Origin: Chloroflexota bacterium
Lineage (GTDB): Bacteria > Chloroflexota > UBA6077 > CF-72
Direction of reading: 5' to 3'
Length of the DNA: 21,371 nucleotides
Assembly (NCBI GenBank): GCA_019247135.1
Contig: JAFAPL010000454.1
Location: 1 to 21,371, forward strand
Numbering within the stretch: the first letter of the stretch is position 1; the number at the start of each line of letters is the position of its first letter. Of the stretch, positions 1 through 7,595 are shown piece by piece. Below the pieces are notes generated by a model, which worked only from the letters and a program-made list of their open reading frames with translations, was not told the DNA's origin and ran no database searches. Position numbers and translations under genes: made by a program.

Positions 1-901
1 GGCGATCGGGTGGGCGCCCGTCCTGGACTGCGGCAACGAAGGCCTCGAGCTCACGGTCGTACATTGCCTGGCGCGAGGTCGGCTCCATCTCGACAACGTC
101 GACGGCACCGTTGAGGTCCAGGCGCAACGTGCGCGGCGGATCAAAGCCATCGACAATGGCGCTACCGCGTGTGCCATACACCTCGAAGCGCCGCGCCGTC
201 GGTGCGGGTTCCATTGCTGCAATATCAACAATCGCCAGCGCACGCTCGAACTGCAGCACGCCCACGGTATTGTCCGAGTACTGAGGCAGCTCCGGAGTGG
301 CGTCGTTCCGCACGACGGCACTGACGCGAGACGGACGGCCCAGAAGCCACACGATCTGGTCGAGCATGTGTCCACCCAGGTCGTACAGGATGCCGCCGGC
401 ATGCCGGCTCTGCTCACGGCGTTCGTCCATCCCAATCGACGTCGACATGTGCGCCCGAATGGAAAACACCTCACCCAATGCGCCCGATCGCGCCAGCTCG
501 GCGACACGCACGAAAGGCGGACTGTAGCGGAACATGTACCCCATCTGGACGTACAGGTGCTTTGTTTGCGCGGCGTCCATCAATTGCTCGAACGTCAGCC
601 AGTCGTCACCCGCGGGTTTGTCGAACCAGAGGTGTTTTCCAGCGTCGACTGCCTGACGCGCCATGTCGAGGCTCTGAAAATTTCGGCCCTCGATCGCGAC
701 CGCGTCGCACTCCGCAAGAAGCGCGTCGGCTGAATCGAACCAGCGTGCTTCGGGGAATGCCGATGAATCGCGCCGAGCTTCTTCGGGCTCGAACAGGCCG
801 ACGGCCTTGACGCGCGAATTCGAGACCAGTGCTTGCCACTTGCCGCGCGCGTGGCCGTGTCGAGTGCCGATCTGGCCGACGCGAAGCGGCGTGGCGGTCA
901 A
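1..901 (-). CDS. Gfo/Idh/MocA family oxidoreductase, C-terminus cut by window edge
   Basis: This is the last visible gene of the leftward operon; about 300 codons are present and the stop lies outside. The reading begins at TTG (901-899), whose TTGA overlaps the stop of the preceding gene, so translation is probably coupled; no ATG in frame occurs before the Rossmann segment. Residues 7-12 (RVGQIG) open an NAD(P)-binding fold. Residues 94-96 read DKP where the family usually has EKP, placing the usual nicotinamide-side lysine at 95. DLGGH (174-178) plus D181 matches the family's D-x-G-x-H catalytic cluster. Such enzymes oxidise or reduce a sugar, polyol or keto-sugar hydroxyl in the cytoplasm. 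The exact substrate cannot be read. It differs clearly from the neighbouring paralogue, so this is not a recent duplication. Confidence 0.86.
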   Translation of the reverse strand, partial: MTATPLRVGQIGTRHGHARGKWQALVSNSRVKAVGLFEPEEARRDSSAFPEARWFDSADALLAECDAVAIEGRNFQSLDMARQAVDAGKHLWFDKPAGDDWLTFEQLMDAAQTKHLYVQMGYMFRYSPPFVRVAELARSGALGEVFSIRAHMSTSIGMDERREQSRHAGGILYDLGGHMLDQIVWLLGRPSRVSAVVRNDATPELPQYSDNTVGVLQFERALAIVDIAAMEPAPTARRFEVYGTRGSAIVDGFDPPRTLRLDLNGAVDVVEMEPTSRQAMYDRELEAFVAAVQDGRPPDR

Positions 902-1968
902 AGCTTCACGGGTTTGCCGGTGCGACCGCTCTCGTACACGCCCTGGATGACCGCGACAACGCGCCGGCCCTCCTCGCCTGTGACCGCCGGCGGTCGTTTG
1001 TCATTGATCGCGCCGATCACGTCGCGCAGCTGATAGGCGTGGAAATTCGGCAGTTCGCCGGAGCTGTAGTCGAGCGCTTCGTCTTTCGTCAGCCCCTTCT
1101 CGTTCGGGATCGTCCAGATGTCGTTGGCTCCGACGTCCCACGGACCGGCCGCCACCCGTCGCTCGACTTGCCAGCAATCCAAGCTGACCGTCGCGCCCGA
1201 ATCGCCCACCAACGTGACGCCGTGGATCCGCCGTTCGGGATGCATCGACAGCGTGCCCTTCAGAATCCCGAGCGCGCCCGACTTGAATCGGATCACCGCG
1301 ACCGCGTTGTCCTCGATCTCGACGTACGGATGATTGATATTGCCCCAGTAGCCGAATATTTCCTCTGCCGGCCCCATGTACCACAGGAGAAAATCGATGT
1401 TGTGCGGCGCCTGGTTCATGAGCACGCCGCCGCCTTCGGTGTCCCAGCGACCGCGCCACGCGTCGCGACGGTAGTACGGCTCGTCGCGCCACATCTCGCA
1501 CACAGACTCGCCGAGGATCATGCGGGGGCCCATCTTGCCCTCGTCGATGGCTTTGCGGATGCGCTGCGCGGCCGGGAACCAGCGTCGCTGCGACATCGTC
1601 GACAAGATCGTCCCGTATTTGACTGAGGCTTCGACGGCTCGGTCGGCGTCGGCGAGCGTCGCGGCCAGTGGCTTTTCGACCACGCCGTGAATGCCGCGTT
1701 CGGCGGCCATCACGAGCGGATCGGCGTGCTGCGGGTGGGGCGTGCAAACGCAGATCACGTCGAGGCCACCGGCGTCTAGCATGTCTTTTGCGGAGTCGTA
1801 GTGGCGGGCGACGTTCCATTTTTGAGCAAATTCCGCGGCACGCCCGGGCAGTGCGTCGCAGCACGCAACCAGCTCAGCTTGATCGGTGAGCGCGGCGAGA
1901 CCGGCGGCGTGCGTATTCGCAATGCCACCGGTGCCTATGATGCCGAACCGAACTTTCGCAGGCGACAT
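898..1968 (-). CDS. Gfo/Idh/MocA family oxidoreductase
   Basis: A complete 356-residue cytoplasmic NAD(P)-dependent dehydrogenase, the usual length for the family. The N-terminal Rossmann fold begins at once (FGIIGTGGIANTH, residues 8-20). The EKP signature is at 98-100 with K99 as the expected catalytic lysine. The C-terminal domain shows GGGVLMNQAPHNID (179-192), the common variant with H189 and D192. I chose the ATG at 1968. A TTG at 2007 would add 13 residues and overlap the upstream gene, whereas the ATG has GGGGA about 9 nt upstream and leaves a 28-bp gap after the binding-protein gene. The next gene starts inside its stop codon (TTGA). Sitting at the 3' end of an importer operon, it probably acts on the imported compound or its breakdown product. 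Family certain, substrate unknown. Confidence 0.9.
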   Translation of the reverse strand: MSPAKVRFGIIGTGGIANTHAAGLAALTDQAELVACCDALPGRAAEFAQKWNVARHYDSAKDMLDAGGLDVICVCTPHPQHADPLVMAAERGIHGVVEKPLAATLADADRAVEASVKYGTILSTMSQRRWFPAAQRIRKAIDEGKMGPRMILGESVCEMWRDEPYYRRDAWRGRWDTEGGGVLMNQAPHNIDFLLWYMGPAEEIFGYWGNINHPYVEIEDNAVAVIRFKSGALGILKGTLSMHPERRIHGVTLVGDSGATVSLDCWQVERRVAAGPWDVGANDIWTIPNEKGLTKDEALDYSSGELPNFHAYQLRDVIGAINDKRPPAVTGEEGRRVVAVIQGVYESGRTGKPVKL

Positions 1969-1996
1969 CAGCGGTAGTCCCCGTTCTGACGCGCCG

Positions 1997-3664
1997 TCAC
2001 GCGCCAACCTTGGTGTTTTCGAACACCACGAAATCGTCGCGATTGATGCTGACGCCCGTCACTTTCTTGTTTTGAGCCACCAGCGTGATGTCGTCACAGA
2101 TAGTGATCAGCCACGACTCGTCGAGGATCACGTCGCGGAGATTCTGGAACGCGGTCGCCTGAGCCTCCGGCGTGGTCGCCGCGTTCGCCTGGTCGATGGC
2201 TTTGGACCAGCGATCCAGGATCGGCGCCGCCGAGCCTTTCAACACCGGGTTGTCCTTGACGCGCATGAGCGAGTTCAGCGTCACCCAGGTCGGGTATTTA
2301 CCGCAGTTGCCAAGGATGCCGTAACTCATCTGATAGTCGCCGGCGAACGCGTGCTGACCGGACTCGACGCTCGAAATCTGCTGCACGTCCATCTTCACGC
2401 CAATGCTCGCCAGGTCGGCCTGGACGATCTGGGCGATGCTGATGCCGGTCGTATCGCCCTGCACCACGAAGCACACGGCACTCCAGTTCGGCTGGCCGGC
2501 CGCTTCGAATATCTGCTTGGCTTTCTGCAGGTCGAACGGGTATTGCTTGACCAGCTCCGTCTCGTACGCCGGCCCTGTTTGACCGAATGGCAGTACCTGT
2601 GGGTGTGCGTAGCCGTAGAAGACCTTGTCGACGATGCCCTGGCGATTGATGGCGTATTGGAAACCCTGACGGATCTGCTTGTTGTCGAAGGGCGCCATGC
2701 TCGGGTTCAGTCGGAACGGATAGCACTCGGTCCCGGCTGGGCCCTGGTAGATGTCGTACTGGTCCTTCAAGCGGCTGGCGTAATTGGGCGGCAAGAAGCT
2801 GACGACGTCGTTTGTGCCAGCCTGGAGAGCAGCCACCTGCGCGTCGATATCGTTCGAAAGATGGTAATTGATCGACTGGAGATATGGGGCCGGTTTGTTC
2901 CAGAAGTTGTCGTACTTCTTCAACACCAGTTGATTGTTCGGGTTGTACGAATCGACCGCGAATGGCCCGGAACCAATCGTTTTGCTTTTCAACGCGTCGA
3001 AGTCGAGCGCGTCTGGCGCCATGATGTTGATGGAATCGAGAATGTCGGTGATGACACGCTCGGGAGTGGCGCCCTGCATCGTCATCTTGAGGGTGTAGTC
3101 GTCGGTTTTGCTCAGTTCTTGAATGCGCGGGATGATGCTGTAGATCTGATACGAAAACTTGCTGTCCTGAGCTTTCTGGTAATTGGCCAGGATCGCGTCG
3201 GCGTTGATCGGCTTGCCGTTGTGGAACGTGGCGCCCTGGCGGAGCTTGATTGTCGCGCTGGACCCGTCGGGAGCGATCTCCCAGGATTCGGCCAACCGCG
3301 GGACGGCCTGACCCTTGTCGTCATACGTCAACATCGTGTCGTAGATCTGTGCCTGGCTGGTGTACGACGCAATGTCGAGGTCGAAGCCGTTCAGGTCTTG
3401 CATGACACGACCCAGACCGACGTTCAGGGTGCCGCCAGCGCCGCCGCTCGAGGCAGGGGCGGTGGTCGCGCTTGCGCCAGACGCCGGTGCCGTGGTGGCG
3501 GCGGGTGCAGCCGGCGCACTTGTAGCAGCGGGCGCAGCCGGAGCAGCGCCACCGGATGACGAGGTCGGCTGAGCGGACTGCACGCCGCAGGCTGCCAGTA
3601 ATGTTGCGCCTCCCAGCACGAAAGCACTTCGAGTCAGAAATGTGCGACGAGTAACGGCGGTCAT
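1997..3664 (-). CDS. ABC transporter substrate-binding lipoprotein, family 5 (Dpp/Opp type)
   Basis: A 555-residue extracytoplasmic solute receptor for the five-gene importer. The N-terminus has a twin-arginine motif (TRRTFL, residues 5-10), a hydrophobic stretch and a lipobox ending at C26 (LLAAC), so it is probably a Tat-exported, lipid-anchored protein. Residues about 30-75 are a low-complexity Ala/Pro/Thr/Ser linker. The remainder matches the SBP_bac_5 fold: an early YDTMLTYDDKGQ segment, then LAESWEIAPDG, LRQGATFHNGKPINADAI and a late RQGFQYAINRQGIVDKVFYG stretch. The ATG at 3664 overlaps the ATPase stop as ATGA, which is better than the upstream TTG at 3721. Family-5 receptors bind peptides, nickel or oligosaccharides. 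The sugar-type dehydrogenases that follow favour a sugar or glycoside, but this is inference. Confidence 0.93.
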   Translation of the reverse strand: MTAVTRRTFLTRSAFVLGGATLLAACGVQSAQPTSSSGGAAPAAPAATSAPAAPAATTAPASGASATTAPASSGGAGGTLNVGLGRVMQDLNGFDLDIASYTSQAQIYDTMLTYDDKGQAVPRLAESWEIAPDGSSATIKLRQGATFHNGKPINADAILANYQKAQDSKFSYQIYSIIPRIQELSKTDDYTLKMTMQGATPERVITDILDSINIMAPDALDFDALKSKTIGSGPFAVDSYNPNNQLVLKKYDNFWNKPAPYLQSINYHLSNDIDAQVAALQAGTNDVVSFLPPNYASRLKDQYDIYQGPAGTECYPFRLNPSMAPFDNKQIRQGFQYAINRQGIVDKVFYGYAHPQVLPFGQTGPAYETELVKQYPFDLQKAKQIFEAAGQPNWSAVCFVVQGDTTGISIAQIVQADLASIGVKMDVQQISSVESGQHAFAGDYQMSYGILGNCGKYPTWVTLNSLMRVKDNPVLKGSAAPILDRWSKAIDQANAATTPEAQATAFQNLRDVILDESWLITICDDITLVAQNKKVTGVSINRDDFVVFENTKVGA

Positions 3665-4722
3665 GCTTTTGAGAAAGTCTCCGATCCTTCTAGGTCCGTG
3701 CTTGTGCTGGCGAAGAAGCACGCGACCGGATGCCCGGTGCCTCGCTCGACCAGTGCAGGAACTTCAGCGGCGCAGATGTCCTGCGCCTTCCAACAACGCG
3801 TCCTGAAACGGCAGCCCGACGGCGGAGCCGCCGGGTTCGGGACGTCGCCTCGCAGAATGATACGTTGACGTCGCCCGCGCAGTGCGGGATCCGAGATCGG
3901 CACCGCCGACAGCAACGCCTGCACGTACGGATGTGACGCCCGCTGATAGATGTCGCTCGCGGCGCCGGTCTCGACGACTTTGCCGAGATACATGACTGCC
4001 ACGCGATGGGCGATCTGGCGCACCACGGCCAGGTCGTGAGAAATGAACAGGTACGCAACGCCGAGGTCGCGTTGCAGGTCGCGCAACAGGTTCATGATCT
4101 GCGCCTGGGTCGACACGTCGAGTGCCGCGACCGGTTCGTCGAGCACCAGCAGATCGGGTTCGAGCGCCAGCGCACGTGCGATGGCGATGCGCTGGCGCTG
4201 ACCGCCTGAGAACTGGCCCGAGAGACGGTCGGCATCGGTCAGCGGGATCCCCACGCGTTCCAGGAGTTCGTCTACCCGGTTGCGTTCGCCGCCGCGATCG
4301 TGCAGATGATGGATGCGCATTGGCTCGGCGATCGACTGGCGCGCCGAGAGCCGCGGGTTGAGCGACGAATACGGGTCCTGAAACACCATCTGGATGTGCC
4401 GCCGAAACCGACGCAGTTCGGCGCCGGTGATGTGCGTGACCTCCTGGCCTCGGAACCTGATCTGTCCGCCGGTGGGCTCCAGCAGCCGGATCAGCGTTCG
4501 GGCGAGCGTCGACTTTCCACAGCCAGACTCGCCGACGAGACCCAGCGTCTCACCTGGCGCGAGCGTGAGATCGACGCCGTCGACGGCGCGGACGTGGCCG
4601 ACGAGTCTGCGCAGCACGCCGCTGGTGATCGGGTAGTACTTTTGCAGGTCCTCGACCTCGAGCAAGGCTGCGCTGCTGCTCGGCTCGCGTGAATTGGTGG
4701 CGCGAAGGCTCTCGGTGGTCAC
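3661..4722 (-). CDS. ABC transporter ATP-binding protein, DppF/OppF type
   Basis: The second ATPase of the family-5 importer, 353 residues. It has Walker A GESGCGKS (64-71), the signature FSGGQRQR (171-178) and Walker B LLVLDE (191-196) followed by PVAALD. The C-terminal oligopeptide-transporter extension carries the cysteine cluster GCRFRTRCW and a further downstream Cys typical of DppD/DppF proteins. The start is GTG at 4722, whose GTGA overlaps the stop of the preceding ATPase gene. A longer open frame to 4866 has no homology-like sequence and would overlap the neighbour by about 150 bp. Its own stop overlaps the start of the binding-protein gene. It should pair with the DppD-like ATPase as a heterodimer energising the two permeases on the inner face of the membrane. 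Confidence 0.94.
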   Translation of the reverse strand: MTTESLRATNSREPSSSAALLEVEDLQKYYPITSGVLRRLVGHVRAVDGVDLTLAPGETLGLVGESGCGKSTLARTLIRLLEPTGGQIRFRGQEVTHITGAELRRFRRHIQMVFQDPYSSLNPRLSARQSIAEPMRIHHLHDRGGERNRVDELLERVGIPLTDADRLSGQFSGGQRQRIAIARALALEPDLLVLDEPVAALDVSTQAQIMNLLRDLQRDLGVAYLFISHDLAVVRQIAHRVAVMYLGKVVETGAASDIYQRASHPYVQALLSAVPISDPALRGRRQRIILRGDVPNPAAPPSGCRFRTRCWKAQDICAAEVPALVERGTGHPVACFFASTSTDLEGSETFSKA

Positions 4723-5732
4723 ACTACCGCCGCCGTTGCTTCGACTTCCGACCAGTAATGACACGCGGCGACGTGGTCGGACTGGTCGGTCTCGTACAGG
4801 GGCGGCACGTCCACTCGGCAGGGCTCGCGACCTTGCGACAGGTAGCAGCGCGGATGGAACGTGCACCCCGACGGTCGATTGGCCGGGCTCGGCTGTTGGC
4901 CTGGGATCTGGGTCAGTCGTTCCGTGCGTTCGTCGAGCGATGGCACGCTGCGCATCAGACCGACCGTGTACGGGTGACGCGGGTGGTGAAACAACGTCTG
5001 CACGTCCGCCGTCTCCACTACCGAGCCCGCGTACATGACGGTCACGCGGTCCGCCAGCTCGGCGACCAGGCTGAGGTTGTGCGTGATCAGCACGAGCGCC
5101 GAATTGAACTCGCGCAGACCGTTGCGCAGCACTTCCAGGATCTGCGCCTGGATGGTGACATCCAGGGCCGTGGTTGGCTCGTCGGCAATGACGAGACTCG
5201 GTGAGTTCGCCAGGGCCATGGCGATCATGACGCGCTGGGCCATGCCGCCGGAGAACTCGTGCGGATACTGCTCGATTCGACGCGTGGGATTGGGGATGCC
5301 GACCAGGTCGAGCAGATGCAGGACCCGATCGCGCAGCTCGTGTTTGCTGAGCTGCGGGTGATGCACCTTGATCGCTTCGCCGACCTGGTCCCCGATGCTG
5401 AAAACCGGGTTCAGCGAGCTGGTCGGGTTCTGGAAGATCATCGAGACTTCGCCGCCGCGAACTTTTCTCAGCTGGTCGGGCGGTAGTGCCAGCAGGTCAC
5501 GCCCATTCAGCAGTGCCTGCCCGGTCGTTTGCCACTGTGGCCCTGGCGGCAACAGACCGAGCAGCGCCAGCATCGATACCGTCTTGCCCGAGCCAGACTC
5601 GCCAACGACGCCGAGGGTCTCGCCCGCTCTCACTTCGAAGCTGACCCCATCGACCGCCGCGAAGAAACCGCGACGCGTCAGAAACCCCACGCGCAGGTCG
5701 CTCACGCTCAGTGTGGCAGCCGTCGTGCTCAT
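4719..5732 (-). CDS. ABC transporter ATP-binding protein, DppD/OppD type
   Basis: The first ATPase of the family-5 importer, 337 residues. Walker A is GESGSGKT (44-51), the signature FSGGMAQR (160-167), Walker B LVIADE (180-185) and the switch histidine H218 (LITHN). The C-terminal family extension is complete, with [17 protein letters not shown] and the GCTFHPRC cysteine motif. The ATG at 5732 forms an ATGA overlap with the permease stop at 5729. The frame stays open upstream to about 6206, but that part is only a shadow of the permease gene. It hydrolyses ATP in the cytoplasm together with the DppF-like subunit. The substrate is set by the receptor and permeases, not by this protein. Confidence 0.94.
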   Translation of the reverse strand: MSTTAATLSVSDLRVGFLTRRGFFAAVDGVSFEVRAGETLGVVGESGSGKTVSMLALLGLLPPGPQWQTTGQALLNGRDLLALPPDQLRKVRGGEVSMIFQNPTSSLNPVFSIGDQVGEAIKVHHPQLSKHELRDRVLHLLDLVGIPNPTRRIEQYPHEFSGGMAQRVMIAMALANSPSLVIADEPTTALDVTIQAQILEVLRNGLREFNSALVLITHNLSLVAELADRVTVMYAGSVVETADVQTLFHHPRHPYTVGLMRSVPSLDERTERLTQIPGQQPSPANRPSGCTFHPRCYLSQGREPCRVDVPPLYETDQSDHVAACHYWSEVEATAAVV

Positions 5733-6676
5733 CCGTACTGAATCCGTGGGTCGAGCAGCGCATACAGCACGTCGACGGCCAGGTTCACGAGGGTGAAGGA
5801 GGCCACGATCATCAGGATCGCTCCCTGCAGAACGGTGTAATCGCGCGTTGTGACTGAGCTGAGGACGAGCGTCCCGAGGCCGGGATAATTGAAGACGCCT
5901 TCGGTGACCACGGCGCCGCCGATGAAGGCGCCGAACTGCAGCCCCAGGACAGTGACGGTCGGCAGGAGCGCGTTCCGCAGCGCGTGCCGCCACACCACCT
6001 GTTGCTCCTGGACACCTTTCGCGCGCGCCGTCCGCACGTAGTCGGCGCCGAGCACGTCCACCATCGCCGACCGGACGAACCTGGCCACGATGCCCGACGT
6101 GTAGCTGGCGAGCGTGATGATCGGCAGCACCGAGTACCTCAGCGCGGCGAGCGGGTCGAGCCAGATCGGCACGAAGCCCGAGGCCGGCGGAAGGATTTTC
6201 AGCCACACACCGAACAGCAGGATCAACAACAGACCGAGCCAGAAGCTCGGCAGGGCCAGCGTGAGCGAGTTGTACGTACTCACGAATCTCGCGGCCCCCG
6301 AGTTTGGCCTGGCGGCCGCGATGACGCCGAGGGTCACGCCGAGCACCATCGAGACCAGAAACGCCATGGTGCCGAGCTGAACGGTCGCGATAGCGCGTGT
6401 GCCGATCAGCTCGAGCACGGGTAGGCCGGTCTGATACGAGATGCCGAAGTCACCGCGCAGGACGCGGCCCAGCCAGTTGGCGTACTGCATGTATGCAGGC
6501 TGGTCGAGGCCAAGCGATTGTCGGAGATCCTGGAGCTGCTGGGGTGTGGCGTTCGGCCCGAGAATGGCGATCGCCGGATCGCCGGGCAGCAAATAAATCA
6601 GGGCCCAGATGGCGATGCTCGCCAGAATGAGCGCCGGAATCAACTGCGCGATCCGAACAACGAGGTACTGGCGCAC
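5729..6676 (-). CDS. ABC transporter permease, DppB/OppB type
   Basis: A 315-residue inner-membrane permease with about six hydrophobic segments. The N-terminal region is diagnostic: a first membrane helix, then LIYLLPGDPA and the LRQSLGLDQP periplasmic segment shared by DppB/OppB/NikB proteins. The cytoplasmic coupling region reads DVLGADYVRTARAKGV, and the C-terminus has GAVVTEGVFNYPGLG. The GTG start at 6676 overlaps the TAG stop of the upstream permease by one base (TAGTG). It forms the translocation channel with the DppC-like permease. Its place second in the operon, after C, reverses the usual B-C order. Confidence 0.94.
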   Translation of the reverse strand: MRQYLVVRIAQLIPALILASIAIWALIYLLPGDPAIAILGPNATPQQLQDLRQSLGLDQPAYMQYANWLGRVLRGDFGISYQTGLPVLELIGTRAIATVQLGTMAFLVSMVLGVTLGVIAAARPNSGAARFVSTYNSLTLALPSFWLGLLLILLFGVWLKILPPASGFVPIWLDPLAALRYSVLPIITLASYTSGIVARFVRSAMVDVLGADYVRTARAKGVQEQQVVWRHALRNALLPTVTVLGLQFGAFIGGAVVTEGVFNYPGLGTLVLSSVTTRDYTVLQGAILMIVASFTLVNLAVDVLYALLDPRIQYG

Positions 6677-7518
6677 TAGAGGCTGAGCTCCGCTCTCGTG
6701 CGCGCTCCGAGCAGGTCCTGCAGTGCTTTGGATAGCTCGTCAAGGGCATACACGGTCACGGCGATCGCCAGCCCCGGGAAGATGCCGTACCACGGCGCCT
6801 CGAACAGGTGCTGCCGACCGATACTGAGCATCGTTCCCCAGTCGGACGTCGGCGGCTGAATTCCGAGTCCCAGAAAGCTCAGTGCCGAAGCGAGCAGAAT
6901 CGCCGTCGCACCCGTGACCGCCATCTGCACCAGGATGGGGCCGATCGCGTTCGGCAGAATCGTGCGCGCCAACAGATACGCGTAGCCCGCGCCCATCGCT
7001 TGCGTAGCCTGGACGTAGTCGTGTTCCTTGACCAGCAGCGTCGTTGCTCGGGTGAGGCGCGCGAACGCGGGAATGTTGACGATCCCGACGGCCACGATCA
7101 CGTTCACCGTGCCGCGCCCGAACATCGCGATCAGCCCGAGTGCGATCAAAATGGCCGGGATGGCCAGCAGCACGTCGACCACCCGCATGATGACCGCGTC
7201 GGCCCAGCGGCCGAAGTAGCCGCTGATGAGCCCGAGTGGAATGCCGACGATCGACGCCAGCGCCACCGCGCCAAGGGCTGTCAACAATGCCGTCTGGCCA
7301 CCGTACAGAACGCGGCTGAACAGGTCGCGTCCGAGCTCGTCCGTGCCGAAGAGACTGCTGGCAGACGGCGGGTCGAACTGGTTGATGAGATTGGTTTGAT
7401 TGGGATCGTGGGGCGCGATGACGGGGGCGAAGAGTGAGATCAGCGCCAGCAGCATGAGGACCGCGACCGCGACAGCACTGGTCGGCCGCTGACGTGCGTA
7501 GGCGATGAACGTGGACAC
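6676..7518 (-). CDS. ABC transporter permease, DppC/OppC type
   Basis: First gene of the leftward operon, an inner-membrane permease of 280 residues with about six membrane segments. Family marks include PHDPNQTNL and the LFGTDELGRDLFSRVLYGG segment, the coupling motif VQATQAMGAGY and the C-terminal LSFLGLGIQPP. Two GTG starts are possible. The one at 7554 adds 12 residues and would place one arm of the intergenic inverted repeat inside the gene. The one at 7518 keeps the repeat intergenic and puts the -10-like hexamer 11 nt upstream, exactly mirroring the divergent gene, so I prefer 7518. There is no convincing ribosome-binding site, so the transcript may be nearly leaderless. Confidence 0.92.
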   Translation of the reverse strand: MSTFIAYARQRPTSAVAVAVLMLLALISLFAPVIAPHDPNQTNLINQFDPPSASSLFGTDELGRDLFSRVLYGGQTALLTALGAVALASIVGIPLGLISGYFGRWADAVIMRVVDVLLAIPAILIALGLIAMFGRGTVNVIVAVGIVNIPAFARLTRATTLLVKEHDYVQATQAMGAGYAYLLARTILPNAIGPILVQMAVTGATAILLASALSFLGLGIQPPTSDWGTMLSIGRQHLFEAPWYGIFPGLAIAVTVYALDELSKALQDLLGARTRAELSL

Positions 7519-7595
7519 TGCTTCTGGAAAGTGTAGGCAATTGGATGCGCCCACAAGGAGACAGAAGCGGCTAGCGCCTACACTTTGCGATTGTT
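7519..7595. promoter_or_regulatory. Shared divergent control region between the importer and dehydrogenase operons
   Basis: This 77-bp gap separates the leftward importer operon from the rightward dehydrogenase operon. It holds a perfect 11-bp inverted repeat, AAAGTGTAGGC at 7528-7538 and GCCTACACTTT at 7576-7586, with centres 48 bp apart. Each arm, read outward, contains TACACT, a fair match to a bacterial -10 hexamer. On both sides exactly 11 nt separate this hexamer from the start codon (GTG 7518, ATG 7596). No good -35 hexamer lies at the usual distance on either strand, as expected if an activator is needed. No Shine-Dalgarno sequence precedes either start; the AAGGAG at 7555-7560 is too far away. 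Very short leaders are inferred, not shown. Confidence 0.5.
7528..7586. repeat. 11-bp perfect inverted repeat, candidate operator pair
   Basis: The arms are AAAGTGTAGGC (7528-7538) and GCCTACACTTT (7576-7586), separated by 37 bp. The spacing is too long for one classical operator dyad but suits two half-sites or two promoter-overlapping sites bound cooperatively. No regulator gene is present in the window. Confidence 0.6.

Noticed and set aside
829..1626. Plus-strand open frame (265 codons) opposite the first two dehydrogenases
   Set aside because: It covers the 3' part of one real gene and the start of another on the opposite strand and has no family features.
1886..3559. Long plus-strand open frame (557 codons) opposite the binding-protein gene
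   Set aside because: It is a GC-driven antisense shadow. The minus strand encodes an unmistakable lipoprotein receptor with signal and family motifs, while this frame shows no domain and is rich in Arg, Val and Asp.
5733..6206. Extension of the DppD-like ATPase into the permease gene
   Set aside because: It would overlap 158 codons of the permease. The ATGA at 5729-5732 gives the standard ATPase N-terminus.
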